A stretch of 64,000 nucleotides of DNA from Nageia nagi (taxonomy: Eukaryota > Pinophyta). The stretch is taken from contig JBITNC010000001.1 of NCBI GenBank assembly GCA_050084985.1, positions 1,550,001-1,614,000 of the forward strand. Reading direction: 5' to 3'. The translations under genes and the position numbers were made by a program. The stretch's first letter is position 1, and each line of letters starts with the position of its first letter. This document shows positions 11,519 through 22,213 of the stretch, in pieces. Under the pieces are notes generated by a model. The model was not told the DNA's origin. It did no database searches and saw only the letters and a program-made list of their open reading frames with translations.

Positions 11519-11924
11519 CTAATATACAAAAGATTGTGTAGGATATTTTTTTGTAATTTTTTCATGAATATTATTTTTTATTAATTTTTTATTAACCTTA
11601 ATTATTATTTTGAAAGTGCTCATGTTTGGAAAGCATAATTTGACTTACAATTATCAAAAAAAAATTCTTTTTTTTTTTAAACTTATGAAGAATTGTATAC
11701 ATATTGTGCACATATATTATTTTTTCACAATTCTAGAAAAATAAAAAGTTACTAAATAAATACAAAAACCTAGCAGTTCCTAAGACTTCCTCCAAAGTGG
11801 GACTCATATTCTTTCACTTACGCATAAATTTTATTATATAATTCATTTAAATTTGGTTTTCATGCAGGCTATTTTGAGGAAGATTTGATTTTCATTGCCA
11901 AGATTTCCATAAAACTTGAATTGG

Positions 11925-12150
11925 GTGTATGGATATGTTTTCTTGGTGCTTGTAAATCATATAAGAATGTTAGAATAGGGGAATGTGTGGTAATAATTCT
12001 TTTTTTGTAGGAGCCTAAATATGATCCATCTTATGTTCTTTCAAATATTTATGTTAAAGTAGAAAGCTAGGATGATGTTCAAAGAGTAAGAACATTGATG
12101 AAAGATAAAGGAATCAAGAAGACACCAAGATGTAATTGGATTGATTATAT
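11925..12150 (+). pseudogene. PPR protein E/E+ motif fragment, copy 4
   Basis: The plus strand reads FLGACKSYKNVRIGECVV, then EPKYDPSYVLSNIYVKVES, a stop where Trp is expected, DDVQRVRTLMKDKGIKKTPR and CNWID. This is the most complete E motif of the plus-strand fragments. It is followed by the same spacer (GATTATTAGAAT..., TTTCAAAAAT) as copies 1-3, so it belongs to the same amplified family, now separated from them by the TIR element and Tat-1. Confidence 0.78.
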
Positions 12151-12390
12151 TCTAGATTTGATTATTAGAATTTCTTAATGATGGAAGTGAAATGTTTGAT
12201 CTATAAGACTTTCAAAAATAAATTTTAATACATATTTCATGTAAACTTAGTTTTATTTCATATTTTTTAAAAATGTTGGTTTCAAATATTTGTACAAATA
12301 GATAATGTTGTTGATTGTTGATATCATATTGTCAAGTGAATATAATTACCTATGTATATTGATGTAGTATTTGTGAAAGCCTTATTTTTA

Positions 12391-12600
12391 ATACTATAAA
12401 GTTACCATATTGAACTATTTTTTAGGATTTTTGTATAATTTTAAAGTGAATACATAGAGAGGGAGGTGAAAGAATCACATGAAAGAAGAAGTACTTAGTA
12501 TTTCTTATGTCATGTGATTCTTGCACCTCCCTCTCCATCGATTCACTCTACAATTATAAGGATTCCTAAAAATAAGTTCAATATGATGATTCTATAGTAT
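12391..12600. repeat. Long near-perfect inverted repeat (hairpin), arms of about 98 nt
   Basis: Arm 12391-12488 pairs with 12502-12600 around a loop of about 13 nt. Core pairing includes GAGAGGGAGGTG with CACCTCCCTCTC, GAATCACATG with CATGTGATTC and CATATTGAACTATTTTT with its inverse AAAATAAGTTCAATATG. The left arm matches single-arm sequence at about 972-1075 and 1865-1950, so the hairpin was formed by inverted duplication of that repeated PPR-flank sequence. A transcript would fold into a long foldback of the kind that can feed small-RNA pathways; no expression evidence can be seen here. Confidence 0.85.
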
Positions 12601-13899
12601 ATGAAATGCATGCATAGCCTTTATAATTATTTTGAAGGTTTTTTATATATATATTTTATATAGTAAAATTTTGAGAAGGTTTTAAATCACCTTTAAAAGC
12701 TTTTGGATGCATTTTTAAAGAATTTTAAGCTAATTTTAAACCCCCTTTGTAAGTACTTTTTGCAATGATTTTAAATCACCCCTAAAACCACTTTACAAGC
12801 AATTTTCATGCATGGTTTTACATTTAAGGTAGTTTTTTGGATCCTATGGGAGTGGTTATAAATTGCTTCTATAGGGTATTAAATTTTGGAGATGCTCCAA
12901 TAGATGATGACTAGGTAAATGTTCATTAAAGGCTTAGGTGGCATTTTAAAACCACCCCCAAAGGCTCTTTTTTATTTTGTTTTTTCTTATTATAATTGTT
13001 GATAAATAATTTGATCAACTCTTCTTATGGTAGGAAATATATCAAACTCATTATTATTATTTTTCATCTTGACACATATTCATTGATCAATTCATCATCA
13101 AATTATGATATTCTTGTAATCCAAAATTCTTTTTTGGAAAGACCTAAAACATGCAAAGAGTTAGTTCTTCTAAGAATTATGTAATTCCACACAATATATT
13201 TAAGTTATGAAATATAAATAAAATGGAGAGGCTAAAAATCATCCTTTGTGTTTTGTTCTTCAAATATTTATATCTAATCCTACAAAATAAGTGTTAAAAC
13301 CCTAATGCAATCTAATATTTTAGGGGAACCTCCTAATATTGAATCATTAAGACTTCAATACTCTCTTGATAGTTTTCAAGACTACCTCAAAGAATGTGAA
13401 CCCCTTTTTTACATGATCAAATGCAAGAAAGAATAGAAATAGATGCCTAAATTCCTATAATACATGTATTTGGATAAGATTTATGGTAAATTTAATCAAT
13501 TCAAGTAAGCTACAATAAGATACAATCCTTATTCAAATATCAAGTGTATGATATAATGGATATGGATCAAAACCTTAACCTCAAAACCAAAAAAATAGGT
13601 TACCTTAGATATATGAAGATCCAAGGATACCCACAAGATCAATTACACAATTCAAATCTAGACGAAGTAAATGGTATATTTAGTTTCCAATAAAAAGTAA
13701 TATAATGCAATATTTATATTCAAGCCTAAATATAAACAAAATTAACCATAATAGGATATAATTCTCCAATCTTGAAGCAAGTTATATTGTGGAAACCACC
13801 TCCAACATAAAATCAACCATACAAAACACACAACATAGTAATATAATCATAAATTGACCATTAGAATATTACCAAATTTGCATGGAATGAATTTGAAGT
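12601..13899. other. AT-rich stretch without recognisable gene
   Basis: It starts with a TATATATATA run and phrases such as TTTTAAATCACC and TTTTAAACCCCC that recur loosely at 12680-12790. A 62-codon open frame on the plus strand at 12996 has no recognisable motif. The right part may belong to the LTR remnant that ends at 14098. Confidence 0.5.
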
Positions 13900-14098
13900 A
13901 GATTGATAGAGAATTATGGTAGAATTTCTCCCAAAATTGAGTAAAACTCTTGAATTTTTTAAAATCCTAATTGGGTGCTTTTGAGAGAATTGAGAGCTTG
14001 AGAGCAAAATTAGCAAGAAGAAAAAATAAGCAAGAAGGATAAATTATATTTTGATTTTGACATATATAGCTAGCCTAACTTAATGTTAGGTATCTACA
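13900..14098 (-). repeat. Probable decayed gypsy LTR end
   Basis: The plus strand ends GGTATCTACA at 14098, which read on the minus strand is the TGTAGATACC start of a Tat-like LTR. About 90 bases upstream, CAAGAAGAAAAAATAAGCAAGA resembles CAAGAGAAAAAATAATCAAAA near 61800, and AATCCTAATTGGGTG resembles ACCCTAATTGATGTG-like sequence near 61720. It may be the 3' LTR of the gag remnant at 14.36-15.7 kb. The other boundary was not found. Confidence 0.35.
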
Positions 14099-14359
14099 TT
14101 TTGTTTTAGAATGTTTTTTTAAGTGAAGTGAATCTTTTTGAGTATTTTTAGCTTATAATATGCTTTTATCCTAAAATAAGGTTGAATATAAATGTTTAAT
14201 CATCCAATTAACATTTAAATATAGTATTTAGGGCATTTAAACCTTTTTAGTCATAAAATAAAGTAATTCAAGCAATTTGAATAATTTGATCAATTCAAGT
14301 TATGGATTATCAAGCTTATTAAGCAACTTCAAAAGATTTAAGCATATTAAACCAAAAAA

Positions 14360-15700
14360 AGTAGGTTTAAGCAAAAATTGTTTTATGGGTATCTACAATT
14401 CTATTCAAGTCTATGATAGATACTCTCTTCCTCATGTTGATGGAAAAATATTCTAAGAATAAATTGTTGAATTGTTCAAAAGAGTATATGTTATGTTGGG
14501 GCAAGTTGTTGTACCAATACAATGCTTGGTGCCCAAGTGTCATAGGAAATTTCCTAAGCATAATATAATTTTCATTTAATATGATATAGCAAGAGTACTT
14601 GAATTGACTCAAATTCTCCTTTGGGTCCTCTTTTCCTTTATATTTTTCCTTATTTGGAATCTCAAATTTGTAAGGAAATAATTCAGTTAGAAACATAGGG
14701 TTATAGGTTCACCATTAATTGATTGATATGATACTTTGATCTTGATTTAACTATTGATTCTTAATTTTATATATTATAAACTCTTTAATATGCCATCATT
14801 CATTATTTAAGGTTGCTGATTTTCCATGTTTTATATTTGATTATGTGGTTGATAGCCTTGTTGTGTGCTCCTCCCCAATGGTTGATTTCATATTTGATTA
14901 GGAACAAATTGGTTTTATGTTACATAAGGCTGATTTTTTTGATAAGTTATTTGATTAATATATCCTTGAATTTGATCTTGAAATGTTGTTTGGTTCTAAA
15001 TATGTTGATAAGAATAATTTTTCCCATGATTATAAGGAGGATCTTGTTGATCAAAGGTTTGAGATTTGGATGTACCCTTATGCTTTGTAAAATTAATTGA
15101 TCAAATTTTATTGAAACATCAATGTATCTAGGTTGATATGATACCATTTCTTGGAATGGATAATATTGAAATTGACTTATGACAACATGTGGTGATGGTG
15201 ATGCAAAATAAAGTTGAGGAACTATAGATGAAGATAAAGTAAACTAAGGATCGATTCATTCCCTTCACATCCAATTCTAAATATAAGATGGAGAATGAAG
15301 TAAATCATGATGTTAAGGATCAAAATGATGACCAAATTTTGGTACCTAAGAAGATTATGGTATATTTTTTATTATTGAATTTTATTAGTTTGTAATTTAT
15401 CAAAATGTAATACAATTAATCTTGAACTATTGAATCATTCATAAATTTATCTTGTGATTCTTAAATGATACTTTGAAATAAAGGGTTATTTATGATTCCA
15501 AGAGTAATGAATGAACGATGATAAGGTTATTATCTGAAATGATAAGAAGATTATATTTTTGGTTCTTAATTAACTTCTTATTTTTCTCAAGTTCTTTAGT
15601 CCTAACCTTAGACCTAGTTTCAACAACCATGCTCATATATGGTTCTCTATCAAATTTTCTATGATCAACTATCCTATGAAGCCAAGGTATAGACAAAAAT
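14360..15700 (-). pseudogene. Gypsy gag remnant (gag-only element)
   Basis: From 15696 downwards the minus strand gives REPYMSMVVETRSKVRTKEL, a typical gag N-terminal region. At 15147-14947 it gives MVSYQPRYIDVSIKFDQL. At 14696-14367 there is a 109-codon open piece with PYKFEIPNKEKYKGKEDPKE, FPMTLGHQALYWYNNLP and FLEYFSINMRKRVSIIDLN. The last piece is a clear retrotransposon gag domain. No protease or RT follows; only about 260 bases separate it from the LTR-like end at 14098, so pol has been lost. It is a different family from the gag of Tat-1 and closer to that of Tat-2 (PTNFEIHKFDKFK...). Confidence 0.75.
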
Positions 15701-16150
15701 AAACCATGTTTAAAGATAATAAGATATAATATTCTAATTATGCCAATAAATATAAATAAATAAACATAAAACCTACATTTTTGTTAAGATCTTTGTAATA
15801 TATGCAAGATTAAGATAAATAACCCAATGCTATTTCAAGTGATAGCAATGCTATATGATAGATATAAATGATTAGAAAATAACAATGCTTATTTAGTCTT
15901 ATCTAGTTACTTCTTATTCAATTTATATTTTATATTTTTAGTAAGAATTGATTTTAACAAATTAAGTTTTTATGTATTTTATCTTAAAATCAATCTAGTC
16001 AAGTATTAAACATATCAAGGCTTAATCTCTAGGGTGTAGATTGTTTAAAGACAAGTAGCCTACCTTGGGAGTGAAGTCCAAGTGTAGTTAATATCATGAG
16101 TATGAATTCCATGTGCCCCAATATAAGCTTAAGATTGTAATATTAGATGC
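15701..16150 (-). repeat. Probable 5' LTR remainder of the gag-only gypsy element, left of the CACTA insertion
   Basis: No coding signal. It lies between the gag start and the CACTA end, where a 5' LTR and leader are expected. The counterpart would be 60102-62036. No second copy was found to prove the LTR limits. Confidence 0.35.
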
Positions 16151-16153
16151 AAT
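16151..16153. repeat. CACTA target site duplication, left (AAT)
   Basis: AAT precedes CACTACTAGAA and recurs right after the opposite end at 60099-60101. CACTA elements duplicate 3 bp. Confidence 0.75.
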
Positions 16154-16164
16154 CACTACTAGAA
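16154..16164 (+). repeat. CACTA terminal inverted repeat, left
   Basis: CACTACTAGAA, the standard terminus of plant CACTA elements. It pairs with 60088-60098. Confidence 0.8.
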
Positions 16165-16169
16165 TATGA

Positions 16170-16490
16170 TGATTTAGCATTATAGTGAGCATCAATTTTT
16201 TTATTTTTTGATTCGATGCTAATGGCATCATTTGACATCAAAACATTTATTTGGATATTTTTTGATGTTATTTGATGCTAATAAAAATGCTAAATTTGAC
16301 TCTAATACTGACTCTAAAGTTGACTCTAACATTGAATCTAAGTATGACTCTAATATTGACTCTATTTTTGACTCCATATTTGATGCTAAAAGGGATGTTG
16401 ATATTGATCCAAATACTAACTCTATTTAAGAATCTATATGTAATGTTATAATTGATGCACACCTTGATGCTAAATCATATATATTTAAAT
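16170..16490 (+). repeat. Left subterminal repeats of the CACTA
   Basis: GATGCTAA / GCATCA motifs recur, then about ten units near 15 bp built on GACTCTAA.ATT run from about 16294 to 16430. They happen to give an open frame with DSN-type peptide periodicity on the plus strand, which I take as a by-product. Subterminal repeats are binding sites for the element's TNPA-like protein in known CACTA elements. Confidence 0.7.
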
Positions 16491-16819
16491 AAATATATCA
16501 TATAATAATTTTACAATTTTTTCAACATAACTTCATTACAATTTGCATCAACTTACGATGATATCATGGTGTATTGAGTTCACTTTCCTACATTAATGGT
16601 GGTGGGTATTATTATGCCTCCATATCTAGGATTGACCTATGTAGAAAGAGGAGATTGATGGTGAAGAATTATCTCAATTATGTAGGAGTATTTAATCCTT
16701 TCATGTAAGAATTCACTCCATTTTTTCATAATCCCTAGATGCCCATACCCATTTTCATTCCAATCTATGCATCTCTTTTAATTCCTTATCCTTCATATTT
16801 TTCTCCACCACCATCACTC

Positions 16820-17790
16820 TATAATCTCAAACCCTAGGCCTAAACCAAACCCAAAACCCTAATGCCTTCACCCTTAACCCCAAACCCTAACTACTTCATG
16901 CTTAACCCCAATTCCATTCAATAAATGATGTTAATTCTACTACAAATATGACTATGTTTCCAAATAAGGATAAATATTGCTTTGACTAGGGAATTGGGCA
17001 TTAATATAGGAAATTATGGTATATTATATGAGAAAAATGTGTTTCAAAATATCAAAATGAGTTCCAACCCTAATAACCCCTAAACCCCTTCACCCTTAAC
17101 ACCAAACCTGACCCTAACCCTTAACTCTTAACCCTTAAACATAAGCCCTAACCAAGGTATTTTATCCAGGATTATCATTCCATAATTGATATCACTAATG
17201 AGAAAGGGTAAGAACTATTTTCTTGTGTTATTTCTAACATTATGGAAAAAGAAAGTAAAACCATGTCTACTACCCATTCAATGAATGATGTTAATTCTAC
17301 TACAAAAATGACTATCTTGCCAAATAAGGATAAATATTTTTAATGCTTCATCGAAGGAATTGGGTGTTGTTGTAGTAAACTATGTAATGTATGAGAAATA
17401 TATATTTCATAATATCCAAAGGAGTTTCAACCCTAACCATTAAACCCTTTCACCTTTAAACCCCTTCACCCTTAACCCCAAACCCTAACCCCTTAACCCT
17501 TGAAAGTAAACCCCAACCAAGGCATTTTGTCTATTATTATCATTCCATAATCAAAATTAATTCTAAAGGATAAAAACCAATTTCTTAATTCATTTTTGAT
17601 ATTATGGAAGAGGACAGTGAAACTATGTCAACTAACCATGCAATAAATGATGATAATTCTACTGTAAATATGACTATGTTGCCAAATAAGGATAAATAGT
17701 TTTAGTGCTTTGACTAGGGTATTGGGAGTTGTTGTAGGAAACTATGGCATGTATAAGAAATAGGTATTTCATAATATCTATATGAGAAAT
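16820..17790 (+). repeat. Tandem repeat of about 361 bp containing telomere-like CCCTAA tracts
   Basis: A unit containing AATGATGTTAATTCTACTAC starts at about 16918 and 17278, and with one change at 17640 (periods 360 and 362). Between units are C-rich tracts such as AACCCCAAACCCTAACC at 16840-16915, 17055-17160 and 17430-17520. Two and a half units are present. I see no gene in 16490-17890. Confidence 0.75.
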
Positions 17791-17889
17791 GGTTTCTTAC
17801 ATTATATATGGAATTTAATTTGAATAACATCTATAATATAACATCCATAACATATCATTTCATAAAAATATAAATCAAAATATTGAATG

Positions 17890-19530
17890 CTTCCACTTCA
17901 CTTTATTAATTAATCAATTAGATCCTGTACATTATGTTTTTCTCTAGGATCATAATTAATAACAAACTATATTTTCTTGTCTACAATATCTAGGATAAAA
18001 AATACTTAATGATAATGGTGTGGTAAAACATATTGCTCTTTCTCTTTAGCTAAATATCATGTGGAGTCAATTTCTTGATATTCATTAGGATTTTCATGTA
18101 AGATTTTATTTCTATCAAGTGTGTCAAATTATCTACATTTAAATATAAAACTTTGGAAGGACTTATAATATAATTGAATAATCTCTTGAATTTATCCAAC
18201 ATAACTTAATGTTCCTTGTATCAAGTTTGTATCACTTATACTTGCATGAATTGCTTGGTCAAAATAATCCTACACTCCATATTCAAATATCACTCTTCAC
18301 TCATCCTTCTCTTCAATTTTGAAGTTTTGATCATACACCCACATTGATGAGAAACACAATGCATGCACACATTTACATGAAAATATTATTAGTGTAGATA
18401 TCATTAATTATATTTATATTAGCTAGAAGTGTTTTATAAAAATACTAAAACCTAAATGCATATTAATAAAAATAATAATTACCATTGTATTAATTCCAAT
18501 AGCTATATATAGTGTATGTACATCATCTTAATCCAATTATTCTTTGGTAGTTTTTTATTTTCAATTTCATTCTTCATCCATGACCTTGGACACTCTTCTA
18601 ACTAATTTTACTCTCTTCGATTTTTAGGTATAGACATACAACCCTTACAATTTTATTTGTGAAATGAGATACATTCTTTTACAATTTGATTTCTTTTATT
18701 GTTGTAAAATTCAATCCACTTTTCATAACATGTAAAAAGCATCATGAAAAATTGGTTTATAGATTAATGTAGGTCACAATTTATAAATTCATGATTAATA
18801 TATATCATGCCATAATATATACTTATTAGTAATCGTTGATTAACTAAATTAATCCAAAATTAATTTGCATATTATAATTATAAATTACCATTATATAAAA
18901 TATTCTTAGATGTACTTTTAAGAGAATATTTTATCTGATTTGATTCTAAAATCTCTCCTCTTAATTTGTCTATGTCTTTACTTGCATTCCACATCTTTGG
19001 GACAAAAGGATCAATTTGGAAAATATACTCATTTGAATAAAAAAGGATTCTTGTACAATTATTCCCTCACCCATAGATCCTTATGGTAATGATTATTTTC
19101 TAACAAATCCTTTTAGTACATTTAAAAATATCTCCATAAAAAATATGTTTCTTGCACTCACAACACCAACTATGTCAATATCATCTACTAGGTGGATCAA
19201 AAGATGCACTTGTATATCCATAAAAGCATAAGGCAATTTTTTTAAGCATACAAATAGTTTTGATAATGAATGTGTGCCATCTATTAATTTCACCCACATG
19301 CATCTCCTTTGAAGATAACCAATTATTTATGAAAATATAATATCATCAAAAAATATCATGTCAAAATGCATAAAATATTATAAAAAAATCATGAATGTTT
19401 TCTTCAGAGTGATAATATAACATGGCATACCTTTGATGATAGTTGACCAATTACTTTTCTTAGATTAGAAGGTAAAATAACACATCTATGAATTGCAATT
19501 GGAAAAATATATTGCAAATAAATATGTAAA
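17890..19530 (-). pseudogene. CACTA transposase (TNP2-type) C-terminal remnant
   Basis: Minus strand, near 19440-19530: FPIAIHRCVILPSNLRKVIG-like sequence. At 19093-19299 an open piece has LPYAFMDIQVHLLIHLVDDI and FLNVLKGFVRK, followed after a frameshift by PEGSMGEGIIVQES. This matches the DUF4218 region (FFDVMVHL..HL......LGGPV..RWM.P.ER....LK..V.N...PEGSIAEGY..EE). Further down at 17900-18360 come VGKIQEIIQLYYKSF and EKEQYVLPHHYH, then VFFILDIVDKK, like DUF4216 (YYG.I..I.EL.Y......LFKC.W... Q..QVFYV.D). The N-terminal Transposase_21 part is absent; the gypsy insertion at 19534 and later loss probably removed it. Non-functional. Confidence 0.75.
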
Positions 19531-19533
19531 TTG

Positions 19534-21399
19534 TGATGAGATTAACTAGGGCTCTCTCCTAAAACATGCCCTAAGAGAGGGATGTTTTGCTTCTATTTAC
19601 TAGCCAACAAACCTCATAAATTGCACAAATATTCTATTGACTAGCTAGAAATACTAGATTTAATAATAATGATATGAAATTCTCACACAAATCCAACATC
19701 TAGCTTGGAATGTCAAACATGAATCTGAACATGTAAAATATCCCCAATAATCAAACATTGTAATAATAAAGCAATAATACAATTTTGATGATGAAAACTA
19801 CACTCTAAATCTAATGTCCAAACATAGAGAGATAGATAGTAAATTAAAATACAAATATGTAATTGTATGGATATAACAATGGTGGAAGCATAATTATAAT
19901 ATTTTTTTTACCTAAGGAGCTTGTATTGAGACTACCTCCAATAGGGTTATGTTGGATGGCTCTAGGGCCTCATCAATCATAGGAGTAGTGAGGCCCATAA
20001 AGGTATTCCTCTCTAGTAATTATGATGGAACCAGCAATACTTTTCTCTAGTGAAGAAGTTAATCCTTTCAAAATAACCTCTAAACTATCAAGATCTCATG
20101 AAGGCATATACAACATCAACACAATAACTCAATAACATAAGGCAATCTCACAACTAACACAAGATATAAAGTGGTTCCTTCCTTCTTGGGAGTATGTCCA
20201 CTAACTAAGATCTTCTTATTCTCAAGGACCTCTCTTATAGAATATCTTCTCTCTCTCCAAACCCTAATCCTAGCTTTATAATAATTTCATTACAATGAGA
20301 GGAGGGGTACCTCTCTATTTATAAAGATAAACCCACCCTTTAACCTCCCTTTCACCCAAAGGGTAATGTTAAATATGTTTCTATATTTAATCCTATTTCT
20401 AAATTTATTCCTCTTTCTATTTTTATTCCCTTAATGCTTTAAGGTATCTAAATATACTTTTAGGATTAATTGAATTTACATTTAAAGAGAAATATTATAC
20501 AATATTACATTACAAATTCTAACATCTAGGTGACTAGAGTAAGTTTGAGGTTAGCCTCCTCTCACCTCAATACCTCAAATGTAGATTTTCCTAAAGTGGT
20601 GAATATAGAGTTCTCACACTCAATCCAAAAAGGGATTTAATAATAATAATCAAAATATCTCATAGAGATTAATAGTTCTCATTTTATAGATGAGGGTGAT
20701 CATATTATAATCTTGCATTGAGATGATCTAACTATGGAGAGACATGATCTGTGTGCTCATCCTTGCAACATCTGAGACAAGAATCCTTCATATGAATGAA
20801 ATCAAATATAAATACCAATGTACAAAAGGGGGTGATTTCAACATGACTTGGGATCCATGATAGAGGTCTAATACCTAAGAGGGATGATGTGGTGCCTTAG
20901 GATGCCTAATCCTCCAAAGTGGGGGTGAAATAAGCTCTAGATGCCCAATGTCTAAGTATGGAAGTCTTCCAATATCTCAAGGTGTGGGATTCCTCTTTTG
21001 TAGTGCCACATCCAACCTTGGAGCTCCAAATAACCTCATAGTTAGTGCAACCTAGGGGGATGCTCTACCTCAAAGAGGGGACCACTAATGATTAGAGATA
21101 CATTAAATGCCAATATTACAATCGTTAAGGCTAAAATATGCAATGCTAGTTTTAAGGAGACTAATATTACATTTATAAATAATAATTGCCTTGGTATTAC
21201 AAATACACCATTATTGGTATTTTAGTAATTAACTAAATACAAGCAAATAAAAAAGGGTCATTTATTCCATAATTAGAGATTTGCTAACTCTCTAAGTTGA
21301 ATTTACATAATTTTTTCAAATCTTATAAAAATAGATAAATTCACTCTTAAATTTATTAGATATAAAATGGGGAAAACATCTAAAAATGGGGACATTACA
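19534..21399 (-). repeat. 3' LTR (1.87 kb) of the gag-protease gypsy element
   Basis: On the minus strand it starts TGTAATGTCCCC, a familiar plant gypsy LTR start. It has a TATA-like TATAAATAGAGAGG near 20312-20327 and ends ...CTCATCA. The first 285 bp on the plus strand match 46675-46962, with landmarks ACATGCCCTA.GAGAGG, CTTGGAATGTCAAACA and GAAAACTACACTCTAAAT. No gene lies in it. Confidence 0.8.
20312..20327 (-). promoter_or_regulatory. TATA-like promoter element in the gypsy LTR
   Basis: The minus strand reads TTTATAAATAGAGAGG. Its place, about 1.08 kb into the LTR, would drive the minus-strand transcript. Sequence-only prediction. Confidence 0.45.
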
Positions 21400-21413
21400 A
21401 TTTTGCCCCTCCC
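21400..21413 (-). other. Polypurine tract of the gag-protease gypsy element
   Basis: Minus strand GGGAGGGGCAAAAT directly precedes the LTR start TGTAATG. Confidence 0.8.
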
Positions 21414-21726
21414 AAATTGGTTATCCCTAAGCAATTCAAAAAATCCACTACTACAACAACATCTTCTTGGCTGATCTAATAATTTTCAAACTCTAACTTA
21501 TTCTTTGGTGTAGCAATTAAACATTTTCCATGCCCAAGTTGAATACCTTTGATGATAACCTTTTATCTCTTGAAGAAGAAACTCTCCTCTTATTGCTGAA
21601 AATCGATCTAAATATTGCCTAAGGAATACATCTATTATACTCTAAGTGTTACCTCTTATGAGCCATCTTAGGGAAAGACATAAAATTCATCCTTAAGAAC
21701 ATAGTTTCCCATTTGTATATTGAGCT
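21414..21726 (-). pseudogene. Gypsy protease, C-terminal part (left of the copia insertion)
   Basis: The minus strand reads IQMGNYVLKDEFYVFP, stops, then GIQLGHGKCLIA-like sequence. In plant gypsy polyproteins the retropepsin continues exactly this way (LGN....D.FYV.......LG..WL..LG). It resumes the frame left at 43771 on the other side of the copia element. After it comes LNCLGITNLGGAK and the PPT, with no sign of RT. Broken by stops. Confidence 0.72.
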
Positions 21727-22202
21727 TGAAGGTATTAAACACTTTAAAATAAATGAATTGCTCTTCAATTCAACTCTACAACTCAAAGTATGAACAACAA
21801 ACTCAACAATGGAGAATAGGAATTTAACCACACACCAAATCTTATTGAGAATGCAATTCACACTCTTACAGCAACTCAATTCATTACAAATACATCACAA
21901 ACAACATTAGAGGTCATAGGAAACCTTTATCCTTCAACTTACAAGTTGGAATACAAAATAAGCATGAAATGAAATGCCAAAATGCAAAGAAATAATACAT
22001 AGGAAAAATTGCTAGTCAGTTGGATAGTTTACTAGTCAATGGGCCAATTATAGTGTCTCCTAACTATTGGATTGGTTACGGACTTGACTAACTAATCTGC
22101 AACATATCAATTTGTAGATAGAGAATAAAGACTTAAAATAGTAAGCTCAAATTTGATCATAATTTGATGCTTCAAGTTTTCCTAAGATCTTCAAAGTCTT
22201 CA
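21727..22202 (-). repeat. Copia 3' LTR
   Basis: 476 bp. Plus strand TGAAGGTATTAAACAC ... CAAAGTCTTCA. Partner of 43297-43770; the two are plainly alignable, with roughly one difference in every 8-10 bases by eye. Confidence 0.88.
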
Positions 22203-22213
22203 TTCTCCCCCTT
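22203..22213 (-). other. Copia polypurine tract
   Basis: Minus strand AAGGGGGAGAA abuts the 3' LTR start TGAAGACTTTG. Confidence 0.85.

Larger units (their letters stand above)
2106..11821. mobile_element. Small TIR element of about 1 kb, split by Tat-1
   Basis: The plus-strand sequence at 2106-2134 (GTAAGTGTAAGAAGATGAGT, then CCCACTTTT) is matched in inverted orientation at 11794-11821 with only about three differences over 28 bases. With Tat-1 removed, the enclosed DNA is about 1 kb, AT-rich and without coding potential. That fits a non-autonomous DNA transposon or MITE-like element. It sits in the same repeated PPR-flank sequence seen at 1790 and 12205, so an approximate empty site can be compared. 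Flanking duplications are too decayed to assign a superfamily. Confidence 0.5.

Noticed and set aside
14387-14396. A second GGTATCTACA that looks like an LTR end
   Set aside because: It lies inside the readable gag frame (NRIVDTHK), so it is coding sequence.
16232-16429. Plus-strand frame with DSN-type peptide repeats as a possible small gene
   Set aside because: It is fully explained by 15-bp subterminal DNA repeats of the CACTA; it has no start context, homologue or neighbouring coding signal.
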